NCBI RefSeq assembly: GCF_900473935.1
Contig: NZ_UCNN01000030.1
Location: forward strand, 248,001 to 312,000
Source of the DNA: Synechococcus sp. UW105
GTDB lineage: Bacteria; Cyanobacteriota; Cyanobacteriia; PCC-6307; Cyanobiaceae
Reading direction: 5' to 3'
Length of the DNA: 64,000 nt
Shown here: positions 45,713-53,967 of the stretch, piece by piece
How positions within the stretch are numbered: the first letter of the stretch is position 1
How the letters are laid out: every line of letters starts with the position of its first letter
Notes under the pieces: model-generated
Told to the model about the DNA's origin: nothing
Seen by the model: the letters and a program-made list of their open reading frames with translations, nothing else
Database searches by the model: none
Position numbers and translations under genes: made by a program

Positions 45713-46051
45713 GATTTGAATGAGATGGCTTCTCGAAGCTAGTCCTCATCAACAATCCAATACTGTTGGTGTTTACATAGCTTTTTGCCGTCGTATTATC
45801 CAGTACTAAGCATTGTCAAATACAGCACATTTAAGTCTGTACGTATTTTACATGGGCGCACATCTTTTGGACTCTGTATCTTTTGAGCGTTTATCGACAA
45901 AGACCAAAGCACTTCTGTAACGGGTCTAAGACGTCGTTCCGGCACCCTTCTTGTGCATCTTCCCTGTATCACCTGAACCTCGCTCCGTACGGTTTGTTCT
46001 TTGTCACTTATGCATGCAGGGTATAAAAGTGATCCATGACTCAGAACTCAA
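45713..46051. other. isiA upstream region without a gene
   Basis: AT-rich intergenic region containing the putative isiA promoter. I could not find a convincing Fur box (GATAATGATAATCATTATC-like) by eye, nor an ORF. A TATAAA at 46022-46027 lies 30 bp before the next small gene; the same ten bases TATAAAAGTG occur upstream of isiB. Confidence 0.4.
45793..45819 (-). promoter_or_regulatory. Putative sigma-70-type promoter of isiA
   Basis: On the minus strand TTGACA (45814-45819) is followed after 15 bp by TAATAC (45793-45798), about 80 bp upstream of the isiA ATG. The spacer is slightly short, so the match is approximate. Confidence 0.4.
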
Positions 46052-46237
46052 ATGCGATTTTCATACTCCTTGGGATCAATGTATGAATGGCGAGAGAAGC
46101 GGCTCGCCATGGCTATTGCTCTTCGTGCACAAAACTGGCCTTATTCAAAGATCTCCCAACATTTATGCATCTCACCAAAAGGAATCATGAGAGACATTAA
46201 GTGTTACTATCAAAAGCTTTACTCGGCCAACACTTAG
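46052..46237 (+). CDS. 61-aa helix-turn-helix-like protein
   Basis: After MRFSYSLGSMYEWREKRLAM the protein continues as a helix, turn and second helix: NWPYSKISQHLCISPKGIMR. This looks like a DNA-binding HTH of the kind in small regulators or resolvase-type proteins. Only the HTH is present, with no effector domain. It is divergent from isiA, so a role in regulating it is conceivable but not shown. Confidence 0.5.
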   Translation: MRFSYSLGSMYEWREKRLAMAIALRAQNWPYSKISQHLCISPKGIMRDIKCYYQKLYSANT

Positions 46238-46457
46238 GCCTTCCACGCTCGTATTAACAACAATAAATCGATTCAGTCAAACCATATCCATTGGTTCGAT
46301 AAAGCTGTTTGCCTACAAATGTTCATTCGGCAATACTTTTCTGACGGAGAAGAGTGAATATCAGATCAAACTCAACCAACTGATCATCTGTGGACTGTTT
46401 TACTTCCCATTCCGTTTTAATAGAAATGATCAGGCTACGCTGGCTTGGCCTCTCAGT

Positions 46458-46730
46458 TCAATTAGGCTGCTTGACTTTTGACTTTTCAGCCTGAGCAGTA
46501 TTCTCTGCTTTTTGAGTTGATACCTTATCTGGCTTGTCTGTCGGCTTTTGATCTCCCTTTGTGCTTTTCGCAGAGGTTTTCACAGTGGTCGTCGCAGTGG
46601 TTTTCTTCTTTGTCTGCGTACTGACTAGATTTTTCTCACCCATGCCTTTGTAGAGGCCAAATATAATTGCTGATAGTACTGGGATAGAGCTAATACCACC
46701 AACGGCCACTTCAAATTGACTGAGACTCAT
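46458..46730 (-). CDS. 90-aa membrane-anchored Lys/Thr-rich protein
   Basis: Starts MSLSQFEVAVGGISSIPVLS with one hydrophobic segment (about 10-27), then a long low-complexity tail of Lys, Thr, Ala and Gln (KKKTTATTTVKTSAKSTKGD). Such architecture is disordered and positively charged. Not recognised. The 220 bp on either side hold no clear gene. Confidence 0.6.
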   Translation of the reverse strand: MSLSQFEVAVGGISSIPVLSAIIFGLYKGMGEKNLVSTQTKKKTTATTTVKTSAKSTKGDQKPTDKPDKVSTQKAENTAQAEKSKVKQPN

Positions 46731-46958
46731 CTGAGTTTAATTTCACAGCTGTTCGGCAACCTTAATCCTAAGACTCGCTTTGCCTGTATACGTTGACCTC
46801 CTGGCCGGCCTCATACCCACGCCATACCTGTAGCAAATGAGTCGATCCAAATCCGTTGGCGTCTTGCCGCAATCCTCTTGATTCAGGCCTAGCTGAGAGT
46901 CCATGATCGAGCCGGATCAATCCCTAGTTTGATCTTGAGTATCAACCTGCTACTGCTT

Positions 46959-47234
46959 TTAACCACGGCATAGGGGATCAGCCATCAACCAAGCTCCCTG
47001 CCTTGAACGTGACCTATCGATCCGAAGCTGCTTCTGCTGGTGTGCACTCTGATGAGAGGAGGCGAGTGAGTTTATTGCAACGTTCAAGACTTGAAGACCT
47101 CCCTCTTGACCATCAATTCGCTTGCCTCCTGATCCTTTAAGCGATTCGAGGCTAAAGCCTCTGTCATTAGGCCAGAATGGAATACTCAATCCCGACTCAA
47201 TCCATTCATTCTCGAGTCTCTGGATGGCTTTCAA
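46959..47234 (-). CDS. Hypothetical protein, doubtful
   Basis: A 91-codon frame opening with TTG (KAIQRLENEWIESGLSIPFW). The first 60 residues have a natural composition; the Arg/Ser-rich end looks less so. No family and no good ribosome binding site. Confidence 0.3.
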   Translation of the reverse strand: MKAIQRLENEWIESGLSIPFWPNDRGFSLESLKGSGGKRIDGQEGGLQVLNVAINSLASSHQSAHQQKQLRIDRSRSRQGAWLMADPLCRG

Positions 47235-47271
47235 GCAGCGCAGTGATCAAACACTGCGCCATGAGGCATCT

Positions 47272-47436
47272 CTAAATATCATCACTGGCCGATTCCAGTA
47301 AAGCCATCAATTCTTGAAGCTCTGTTCTGCTTAGCAGCCAATCACCATCTTGATCTTTGATCACATGAGATGTCTTCAGCATCCATGAGTCTTCCAACTT
47401 GATGAGCTGGAAGTGCTTTGAGTTGTGATCAGCCAT
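47272..47436 (-). CDS. 54-aa hypothetical protein
   Basis: Reads MADHNSKHFQLIKLEDSWML, then VIKDQDGDWLLSRTELQELM and ends ESASDDI. A compact soluble alpha/beta composition, ATG start, no chance-like Arg/Ser bias. It resembles small single-copy picocyanobacterial proteins but I cannot name a family. Confidence 0.55.
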   Translation of the reverse strand: MADHNSKHFQLIKLEDSWMLKTSHVIKDQDGDWLLSRTELQELMALLESASDDI

Positions 47437-47653
47437 GACAGAGTTAATTCCCTCGCAAGCTTAGCGGTGAGTTTAGGGATTGACTCTTAATTCCTGACCA
47501 AAATAGCCTTCATCATTCAACCAGTCTCAGCACTTGTCATCGCCTTGGTTGCTGACATCTCGATTGCAAAGCCAGACAGCTTTAGGCAAAAATGCCCCTG
47601 GTCGCATCGCTGCAGAGCTCGCACGATGACCCCATCATTCAGCAGGAATCGTC

Positions 47654-47842
47654 ATGCATGTCACCACGCTGGAGGATGGCTGTCTGAGGGTGTGCCTCCA
47701 GCAAGATGGTTTTGAATCATGCTGTGTGGTCTCCAGTCACCACCTTGTAGACAGTAAAAAACGTCAGCTTGAACGGGCCAATCTCCGCCTTGCTTCCACA
47801 GCCATGGGTCTGGGTTGTGACCAGCATCACAGCAGTTTGTGA
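47654..47842 (+). CDS. 62-aa Cys/His-containing hypothetical protein
   Basis: Reads MHVTTLEDGCLRVCLQQDGF and contains four Cys in the first 26 residues (GCLRVC, ESCCVV) and a C-terminal CDQHH, which could bind a metal. AGGA lies 7 bp before the ATG. Not recognised. Confidence 0.5.
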   Translation: MHVTTLEDGCLRVCLQQDGFESCCVVSSHHLVDSKKRQLERANLRLASTAMGLGCDQHHSSL

Positions 47843-47920
47843 GCTGAATTATCGAATCGGTTGACCAGAACAGCGACGTTGATGGCATCCGGAGGTCAGA
47901 ACCTCCACCAGCCTGAATCA

Positions 47921-48145
47921 ATGATGTCGTTTGAATCTGGTCTGATCGGAGCCTTGCTGGCTCTCACCTCTGCCTTCACCCTCAACACGGCCGAGCCAAT
48001 CACTCCCCTCGCCCCGTCCTCCTCCAGGATCCAGCTCTCGTCAATCTCAGCTGACCCCTGCACCACCACCCTTCAGTGGCAGCTGAAGTCAAGCGAAGAA
48101 GGGGTTTCACAACCCACCAGAGCCGAGCAGCTCTTGACCGGCTGA
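47921..48145 (+). CDS. Small protein with signal-like N-terminus
   Basis: From ATG 47921 reads MMSFESGLIGALLALTSAFT, a signal-peptide-like stretch, then a Ser/Thr/Pro-rich 55-residue remainder with a single Cys. The start could also lie 60 bp upstream at a TTG. Unrecognised and moderately convincing. Confidence 0.4.
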   Translation: MMSFESGLIGALLALTSAFTLNTAEPITPLAPSSSRIQLSSISADPCTTTLQWQLKSSEEGVSQPTRAEQLLTG

Positions 48146-48162
48146 AGCATGACGATGCTTGA

Positions 48163-48357
48163 TTATTCGCCAAATGGCTGAGCATCAGCACCTAAAGGCT
48201 CGCCTACCTCAGCCCGCAACCAGGCGGGGCGTTCAGAGCGAGGATGTCTCCAGGCCAGGCTCAGGAGCGACTGAATGACCCGAGGCCTGGGAGGCCAACG
48301 ACACGCCGGAGAAGACTCTCCACTGCTGGGTGTCGTTGACATGGCTGACGAATGCAT
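48163..48357 (-). CDS. 64-aa hypothetical protein
   Basis: From ATG 48357, preceded by GGAGGTGGAAGTG (a strong Shine-Dalgarno), it reads MHSSAMSTTPSSGESSPACR. It continues with PPRPRVIQSLLSLAWRHPRS and an acidic end. The ribosome binding site is the best evidence. Function unknown. Confidence 0.5.
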   Translation of the reverse strand: MHSSAMSTTPSSGESSPACRWPPRPRVIQSLLSLAWRHPRSERPAWLRAEVGEPLGADAQPFGE

Positions 48358-48509
48358 CACTTCCACCTCCAGGGGTACGTCCGGTCTAAACAAGGTGACG
48401 CAGGGATGAATGAGAGCAATCGCTTAATTCGTCGCCTGCTTTAGGTATTCCTCCTCAAGCGCGCAGGCCCAGTCAGTCCGAGGATGACTCCAACCGGAGA
48501 CAGCCAATC

Positions 48510-48698
48510 ATGCGCATGCTCAGAACCTCCTCCGGATTCACCGCTGACTTCATCCAAGGCGGTCGCTTCCGCATCTGCGACGCCGGCGATCACTGCCATG
48601 TCGTGAACGATCGCCTCACGGCCTACCGCCTTGTCACGACTGCAGAAACACGGGGCATCTCCCTGGATGCAGCCATCGCCGAACGTGACGGACGCTGA
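48510..48698 (+). CDS. 62-aa hypothetical protein coupled to SGNH hydrolase gene
   Basis: Reads MRMLRTSSGFTADFIQGGRF and continues RICDAGDHCHVVNDRLTAYR; a small alpha/beta protein with two Cys and two His. Its stop lies 14 bp inside the next gene if that starts at GTG 48685. Not recognised. Confidence 0.55.
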   Translation: MRMLRTSSGFTADFIQGGRFRICDAGDHCHVVNDRLTAYRLVTTAETRGISLDAAIAERDGR

Positions 48699-49389
48699 GC
48701 CGCCGTTGCCTGACCACCGACGCATCCTCTGTTTCGGTGATTCCAACACCTGGGGATTCAATCCCAATGGCAGTGGTCGAATTGCCGATGGTCTGCGCTG
48801 GCCACAGCAACTGGCAGAGAATCTCCACGAGCGTCGACCTGCCATGCAATGGCATGTCATTGAAGAAGGGCTGAATTCCCGCACATGGCTGTTGGACGAT
48901 CCCATCGGAGCAGCGCGCTATGGAGCGGATTACAGCTGCAGCGGCCGGAGCACGTTGATGACATCTCTCCACAGCCACAAACCTCTCGATACGGTGGTTC
49001 TGGCCCTCGGATGCAATGACTGCAAGGCCTATCTCAACCTTGCGGCTGAACAGATCACCACAGGGGCGCAGATTCTCATTCACGACATCCGCAGAGCCCA
49101 TGACTGTGGCCCCAGAGCCATGCCAAAGCAATCTCCGGCGATCATTCTGATGACGCCTCCTGCTATCCAGATCACTCCCCAGTCCTTGGCTTGGGGATTT
49201 GAAGGCGCCGACGAGAAGTCGATTGCCCTGGCCGAGCTCTATCGCCAACTAGCGGCGGAGATGGGAGTGATCTATTTCAACGTGCAGACCGTCGCGAGCC
49301 CATCCCAGGTCGACGGCGTTCACTTCGACTGCAGCAACCAGGCATTGATCGCTGACGCTCTTGCCGAGCTCATCGCGGCCAAGGCGTGA
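48685..49389 (+). CDS. SGNH/GDSL-family hydrolase
   Basis: Predicted esterase or arylesterase-type hydrolase, about 234 aa. Block I ILCFGDSNTWGFNP carries the nucleophile Ser20; block III VLALGCNDCK supplies the oxyanion Asn; block V VDGVHFDCSN gives the Asp-x-x-His pair. These match the arylesterase/TesA group. The start GTG (48685) is inferred from the family N-terminus; an upstream TTG would add a shadow of the preceding gene. Overlaps the convergent gene by 20 bp. Confidence 0.88.
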   Translation: MTDAEPPLPDHRRILCFGDSNTWGFNPNGSGRIADGLRWPQQLAENLHERRPAMQWHVIEEGLNSRTWLLDDPIGAARYGADYSCSGRSTLMTSLHSHKPLDTVVLALGCNDCKAYLNLAAEQITTGAQILIHDIRRAHDCGPRAMPKQSPAIILMTPPAIQITPQSLAWGFEGADEKSIALAELYRQLAAEMGVIYFNVQTVASPSQVDGVHFDCSNQALIADALAELIAAKA

Positions 49390-49771
49390 AGGTGAGTGGC
49401 TGAAACTTCTCGATTGCAACCGTCCAGGCCCTCCCAACGATCGCCTGCAGTCCCTCCTGAAAAGCCTCGGTGTCACCTGTGTTGAGCCAAGCCGCTTTGA
49501 GCGCCGGCAGATCCTCCGGGAGACGCTCCATCGGCAACTCCACCAACAGAAAACTGGCGGGGCCCGCCGCCCGCTGCAGAGAACCCTCATCGCTGCGCTG
49601 CCAAACCCGCAGCAGCAACTCGAGAGCCAGCTCACGGGCGATCGCATGGGGATTGTCACCGGTCAAATCAGAAGCGGCATCGGCCGGCAGAGATCGTCCT
49701 CCCAGCGGCAGGGCACGGCGCCCGTTCTGCTCCATCAACGCCAGAGCAACGAGATAAGGGGCGTCAGCCAT
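49370..49771 (-). CDS. 133-aa hypothetical protein
   Basis: From ATG 49771 reads MADAPYLVALALMEQNGRRA; mostly helical and soluble, with WQRSDEGSLQRAAGPASFLL and a C-terminal VAIEKFQPLTFTPWPR. No domain recognised. Divergent from umuD, about 90 bp apart, so it might share the SOS-type box. Confidence 0.7.
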   Translation of the reverse strand: MADAPYLVALALMEQNGRRALPLGGRSLPADAASDLTGDNPHAIARELALELLLRVWQRSDEGSLQRAAGPASFLLVELPMERLPEDLPALKAAWLNTGDTEAFQEGLQAIVGRAWTVAIEKFQPLTFTPWPR

Positions 49772-49834
49772 CGCGAAAAGCCTTGTTGAGCAAGCATCCT
49801 CCGCCACCGGGCCACAACCACACCACTCCTCAAT

Positions 49835-49848
49835 AGAACACCTGTACC
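49835..49848 (+). promoter_or_regulatory. Candidate LexA/SOS box upstream of umuD
   Basis: The cyanobacterial LexA consensus is RGTACNNNDGTWCB. AGAACACCTGTACC matches at all but one position (third base A instead of T). It lies 16 bp before the umuD ATG, in position to block transcription. Confidence 0.6.
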
Positions 49849-49863
49849 ATTAAAGGCAGATGC

Positions 49864-50307
49864 ATGGTTCGCGCGTTGGAGCTCCCGAACACGCCGCTGC
49901 CGCTCCGGTCCCGGCGCCGTCTACTTGCACTCCCCCTCGCCGAAGCACGTGTAGCAGCAGGGTTCCCCTCCCCAGCCGACGACTATGTGGACGTCGGGAT
50001 TGACCTCAATGAGCAGCTGATTCACCACCCCAGCAGCACGTTCTTCTTACGCGTCAGCGGCGACTCGATGATCGGTGCCGGCATCCATGACGGCGACCTG
50101 CTGGTGATCGACCGCAGCCTCGAGCCCAGGCCGGGCCGAGTGGTTGTAGCCGTGCTGGATGGCGCCTTCACGCTCAAGCGCCTGATGCGTGATGGGCATG
50201 GTCTGCACCTGGAGGCCGCCCATCCGGACTATCCAAACCTGGAGCTTCAGCGCTGCATCGATGTGCAGATCTGGGGCGTAGCCATACACGTGATCCACCC
50301 ACTCTGA
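49864..50307 (+). CDS. umuD: UmuD-type translesion polymerase accessory protein
   Basis: LexA-fold S24 peptidase-like protein, 147 aa, that self-cleaves in RecA filaments to activate UmuC. Cleavage site Ala32-Gly33 in VAAGFPSPADD; catalytic Ser68 in VSGDSMIGAGI; Lys105 in GAFTLKRLM. Followed by umuC with a TGATG overlap. Confidence 0.95.
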   Translation: MVRALELPNTPLPLRSRRRLLALPLAEARVAAGFPSPADDYVDVGIDLNEQLIHHPSSTFFLRVSGDSMIGAGIHDGDLLVIDRSLEPRPGRVVVAVLDGAFTLKRLMRDGHGLHLEAAHPDYPNLELQRCIDVQIWGVAIHVIHPL

Positions 50308-51581
50308 TGCCCCAGGCCATCGCATTGATCGACGCCAACAACTTCTATGCCTCCTGCGAGCAGAGCCTCGATCCAGCTCTACAGGGGAAGCCGGTGGTGG
50401 TGCTCTCCAACAACGATGGCTGCATCGTGGCCCGCAGTGCTGAAGCACGGGCCCTGGGTATCGCGATGGGAACACCCTTCTTTCAAGCCCAACGGGAGCT
50501 GCAACGCCTGAATGTGGTGGTGCGCAGCTCTAATTACGCCCTCTACGCCGACATGAGCCAGCGTCTCATGAGCTTGCTGGAGGTCCAGGTGGAAGAGCTC
50601 GAGATCTATTCGATCGATGAAGCCTTCGCCCATCTCACCAGGCCCGCCAACGGCGATCTGAACGCATGGGCCCGGCTGCTGCGCGCCCAGATCAAACGCA
50701 ACCTGGGGCTACCGATTGCCATCGGCCTGGGAAGCAGCAAAGGCCAGGCCAAGCTCGCCAACCATCTCGCCAAAGGCATGTCCTCCCATGCCGGCGTGTT
50801 TGATCTGGGGCACTGCGCCGATCCCGATCCCTGGCTGGAGGCGATCCCGATCGAAGACGTCTGGGGGATCGGCCGGAAGCTGGCCCATTGGTGCCGAAGC
50901 CGCGGCATCACCAATGCAAGGGAATTGCGCGATATGCCCACCGGCGTACTCCGGTCGAAAGCAGGCGTGGTGGGTTGTCGATTGCAGCGAGAACTGCAAG
51001 GCCAAGCGTGCCTGCCCCTTGCACTGGCACCAGCTCCGAAGCAGGAAACCTGCGTGAGTCGAAGCTTCAGCCGACCGATCACCAACATCGAAGAACTACG
51101 GGAAGCGATCGCCTCCTATGTGGTGCGCGCGGCTGAAAAACTACGCCAACAGAGACAACACACCGCTGCCCTCACGATCTACACCCGTACCAGCGCTTTC
51201 AGTCCGGGGTTTTACAGCAAAGCAGCCAGCACCAGGCTCGACTTACCCAGCAATGACACCACCGTTTTACTGAAGGCAGCACTTCCCCTGGTCACACGCA
51301 TTTTTCAACCGCATCGGCCGCTGGCGAAAGCCGGCGTCCTGATGCAGCACCTCCAAGCAGCCAACCAACTACAGCACCACCTGCTGGTCCCCTGCAGCCC
51401 CAAGGAGCAACAACGACGGGAGGCGTTGATGCACACCATCGACCGACTGAATCAACGCTACGGAAACGGCACGGTCGGCTGGGCCGCCTGCGGGATGGCA
51501 CCGAGCTGGATGATGCGGCGTCAGCGACTAGGGCGCGCCGCCACAACACGACTGAGCGATGTGCCGGTGGTGCGGGCCTGA
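50307..51581 (+). CDS. umuC: Y-family DNA polymerase UmuC
   Basis: Catalytic subunit of DNA polymerase V, 424 aa. Metal-site motif ALIDANNFYASCEQ at the N-terminus and the second acidic motif YSIDEAFAHLT (Asp and Glu); then the helix-hairpin-helix region around DVWGIGRKLAHWC and a C-terminal little-finger domain. Full length for the family. Confidence 0.96.
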   Translation: MPQAIALIDANNFYASCEQSLDPALQGKPVVVLSNNDGCIVARSAEARALGIAMGTPFFQAQRELQRLNVVVRSSNYALYADMSQRLMSLLEVQVEELEIYSIDEAFAHLTRPANGDLNAWARLLRAQIKRNLGLPIAIGLGSSKGQAKLANHLAKGMSSHAGVFDLGHCADPDPWLEAIPIEDVWGIGRKLAHWCRSRGITNARELRDMPTGVLRSKAGVVGCRLQRELQGQACLPLALAPAPKQETCVSRSFSRPITNIEELREAIASYVVRAAEKLRQQRQHTAALTIYTRTSAFSPGFYSKAASTRLDLPSNDTTVLLKAALPLVTRIFQPHRPLAKAGVLMQHLQAANQLQHHLLVPCSPKEQQRREALMHTIDRLNQRYGNGTVGWAACGMAPSWMMRRQRLGRAATTRLSDVPVVRA

Positions 51582-51586
51582 ATGGA

Positions 51587-52732
51587 TCAATGCCCGCTCA
51601 CCATCGCCTGCACGATCTCCTGCATTTTGGGCTCAGGAATGTTCTTGAAGATGAGATCCCTGATCCAGGCCCGGACACCGGCGGAGGTGGAACGGTCAAG
51701 ACTCTGGCGGGAATCTTGGATCACCGCATCGGCCACTGGCTTTCGTGCCTGCTGAAAACACTCAAAAATCTCTGGAACCGGCCGGCCCGATCCAATCAGT
51801 TCCGCCAAAGCCGCAGCATCGGCAATCGCTGCACAGGCCCCCATTCCGGCATAGGGACTGGTGGCATGGGCCGCATCACCGATCATCAAGACTCGATCGC
51901 GATACCAAGAGGAAAGAGCAAGAAGATCACCCGCCTGGGTGTAAACCATCTGATCTTCATTGGTGAGATCCAAACAGTGCTGAATCAGATCGGGAATGGG
52001 GTTCAGTCGACTCAAGATCTGCTGTTTCTTCGACACGGTGGCACTGGCCTGCATCTCCGTGAATGCGGCGTACCATCGAGTTTCACCATGGCCAAGCTGG
52101 GCGACACCGGCCTTGCAACCAGGTAACCAGAAATCCATCTGATAGCCGAGGGGGAGGCCAGGAGGGATCTGATCGATCACCGCGATCCAACCTCCAGACC
52201 CCAGCATGTTCAGCGCCACATCGGGATGGAGGAACTGGCGCACAACGCTATTGGCGCCATCACAGGCGATCACCACATCAGCCTGCAAACGACGACCATC
52301 GGCGAAGGTCACCATCGCTTGTTGCGGAGTGCTGTCCACAGAGACGCATTCATCGCCAAGCCTGAGGTCATCACCCACCATCTCCGCAAGCGTCTGGGAG
52401 AGACGTAAACGGTTGACCTCATAACTATCCGCCCCATTGAGACGGGAGATCTCACCGATCGGCATATCAACCACAAACCGACCTTGACGACCGTGCATGC
52501 GGAAGACCTCCAGCGGAGCGCCAAACGCGTCCACGGGGACTCCAAGATCCTGAAGGATCTTGATGGCGTAACTCCAAATCAGAAACCCGGTGGGGTGACT
52601 CTGATAGTGGCTGTATTTTTCGTGTACCGACACCTCGATTCCCTGTCGCTTCAGGGCGATCGCGAGAGTCAAACCGGCGATGCCACCGCCGATGATTGCC
52701 ACCTTGTTCACGGCAAGGGTTGACGATGCCAT
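51587..52732 (-). CDS. FAD-dependent monooxygenase
   Basis: Group A flavin hydroxylase, 381 aa (salicylate hydroxylase/zeaxanthin epoxidase type). FAD motif VAIIGGGIAGLTLAIAL; the middle DG motif VVIACDGANSVVRQF; the GD motif MIGDAAHATSPYAGMGACAA. The substrate cannot be read from sequence; carotenoid or aromatic oxidation are options. Convergent with umuC, 5 bp apart. Confidence 0.9.
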   Translation of the reverse strand: MASSTLAVNKVAIIGGGIAGLTLAIALKRQGIEVSVHEKYSHYQSHPTGFLIWSYAIKILQDLGVPVDAFGAPLEVFRMHGRQGRFVVDMPIGEISRLNGADSYEVNRLRLSQTLAEMVGDDLRLGDECVSVDSTPQQAMVTFADGRRLQADVVIACDGANSVVRQFLHPDVALNMLGSGGWIAVIDQIPPGLPLGYQMDFWLPGCKAGVAQLGHGETRWYAAFTEMQASATVSKKQQILSRLNPIPDLIQHCLDLTNEDQMVYTQAGDLLALSSWYRDRVLMIGDAAHATSPYAGMGACAAIADAAALAELIGSGRPVPEIFECFQQARKPVADAVIQDSRQSLDRSTSAGVRAWIRDLIFKNIPEPKMQEIVQAMVSGH

Positions 52733-52837
52733 AGCAGCAGCACAATCACACCCCTAAAGGATGCGGGACTGAACGCAAGGTGGGGTTGGAAAAGATGCCA
52801 TCTCAATCAACTGAGAGGAAAGATTGAGAGCAGATCA

Positions 52838-52876
52838 TGAGCGCAGTTCGTGAGCGCAGTTCGTGAGCGCAGTTCG
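52838..52876 (+). repeat. Three tandem copies of a 13-bp unit
   Basis: TGAGCGCAGTTCG repeats perfectly three times, followed by TGA. The unit length is not a multiple of three and the repeat lies in the short intergenic region before a secreted protein gene, so it is not coding expansion. It is probably a slipped-strand repeat whose number may vary. Confidence 0.9.
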
Positions 52877-52934
52877 TGATGGTGGATCATCAACAAGAAC
52901 AACCTGCCAGCACACCCACTAGAGATCACAAGAC

Positions 52935-53297
52935 ATGGAATTCAGAAGCTGGAGAGCCTTGGTCTGCATCAGCTTGATCGGCATTGGCGCGTCAGGATTC
53001 ACAGCCGCCAAGCCACGGCTCTGTCGGCTCGAAACAGCCACGACAGTCGTGCCTGTGTATTGGGCTCCTGGAGAAGGAATCAGGACCAACATCATCATCA
53101 GCGACTCCACACAGGTGGAGGTGGTCGGCTACGCGAACACCAGCTCAGGCAGACGGTGGGCGAAGGTGTTCATGGCCAATGAGATGCTGCCGGGCTGGGT
53201 GGAGGCAAACGTCCTGACCAACTGTCAGCCCGGTTGCCTCAAAGACACCTTCTTTCATGGTCCTTGCCGACCAGATCAGACATGGGAGCGCGACTGA
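52935..53297 (+). CDS. Secreted SH3-like small protein
   Basis: A 120-aa protein with signal peptide MEFRSWRALVCISLIGIGAS (cleavage near TAAKP), then a beta-rich domain (VVPVYWAPGEGI, TQVEVVGYANTSSGRRWAKV, LPGWVEANVL) like bacterial SH3 domains. Four Cys may form disulfides. Probably periplasmic; no partner evident. Confidence 0.7.
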   Translation: MEFRSWRALVCISLIGIGASGFTAAKPRLCRLETATTVVPVYWAPGEGIRTNIIISDSTQVEVVGYANTSSGRRWAKVFMANEMLPGWVEANVLTNCQPGCLKDTFFHGPCRPDQTWERD

Positions 53298-53328
53298 CGC
53301 CACCACAGACCCCTCAGAGGGATGAAGG

Positions 53329-53622
53329 TCAGCCCCAGATCAACTGCAGCTCCTGGGCTCGCTTAGACAGGATGAGCACCATGCCATTGCCATGAGCATT
53401 CAGGCCGGTCTGTTCCCGGAGCAGCACCGAACTGGCCAGAGCAATTCCACAGGTCTCAATGAACAGCACTGGCACGGTGCCTTCTTTGCCGTGCATGCTC
53501 TGTAGATCGAGGGCCTGACGCACGGCCTGCTGAGACCGCGTTGTCCCCAAACGCTCCACAAAGGAGGGCCAGAGATGGTTAACGGCCGTAAATGCCGCGA
53601 AATCGAAGGACGACTCAACCAT
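53329..53622 (-). CDS. 97-aa hypothetical protein (second of a coupled pair)
   Basis: Reads MVESSFDFAAFTAVNHLWPS, with LGTTRSQQAVRQALDLQSMH and a beta-like GTVPVLFIETCGIAL segment. No domain recognised. Its ATG overlaps the upstream gene's stop (TGATG). Confidence 0.7.
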   Translation of the reverse strand: MVESSFDFAAFTAVNHLWPSFVERLGTTRSQQAVRQALDLQSMHGKEGTVPVLFIETCGIALASSVLLREQTGLNAHGNGMVLILSKRAQELQLIWG

Positions 53623-53879
53623 CAGGGCAACTGCTGCACAAGGGCTTCGCTGATCATGGATGCGCTGAGAGCAATCGTCTCCAACGGATCCTCATTGTCG
53701 AGATAGGCCTCAAAGGATGAAAAGCGTTCAATCCTGGGCTCGGCTCCCTCTGCTGCGCAGGCGGCTTCCCAGTCGCCGTCTTCGGGCTTGACGGACACAT
53801 AGGCCTGCAGCGCCTCCTCGAGGTCACCGCCATCGCCGATGCCCTCCCCATGCCAGAACGCTTCGAGAAATGCCGTCAT
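53622..53879 (-). CDS. 85-aa acidic hypothetical protein (first of a coupled pair)
   Basis: Reads MTAFLEAFWHGEGIGDGGDL; strongly acidic, with EEALQAYVSVKPEDGDWEAA. Its partner overlaps its stop by one base, so the two are probably made together. Not recognised. Confidence 0.7.
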   Translation of the reverse strand: MTAFLEAFWHGEGIGDGGDLEEALQAYVSVKPEDGDWEAACAAEGAEPRIERFSSFEAYLDNEDPLETIALSASMISEALVQQLP

Positions 53880-53967
53880 CGCACAACACCGAATAGAGCA
53901 GGCCAGCGAACGATGCCGCTGTTTCAGCCATCATCGGGCTCCGGCCGCTGAACCTGATCCGGTAACC

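Noticed and set aside
47300-47320. AAGCCATCA (reverse complement of the RNA loop) as a third copy of the element
   Set aside because: It lies inside the 54-aa coding frame and has no flanking inverted arms.
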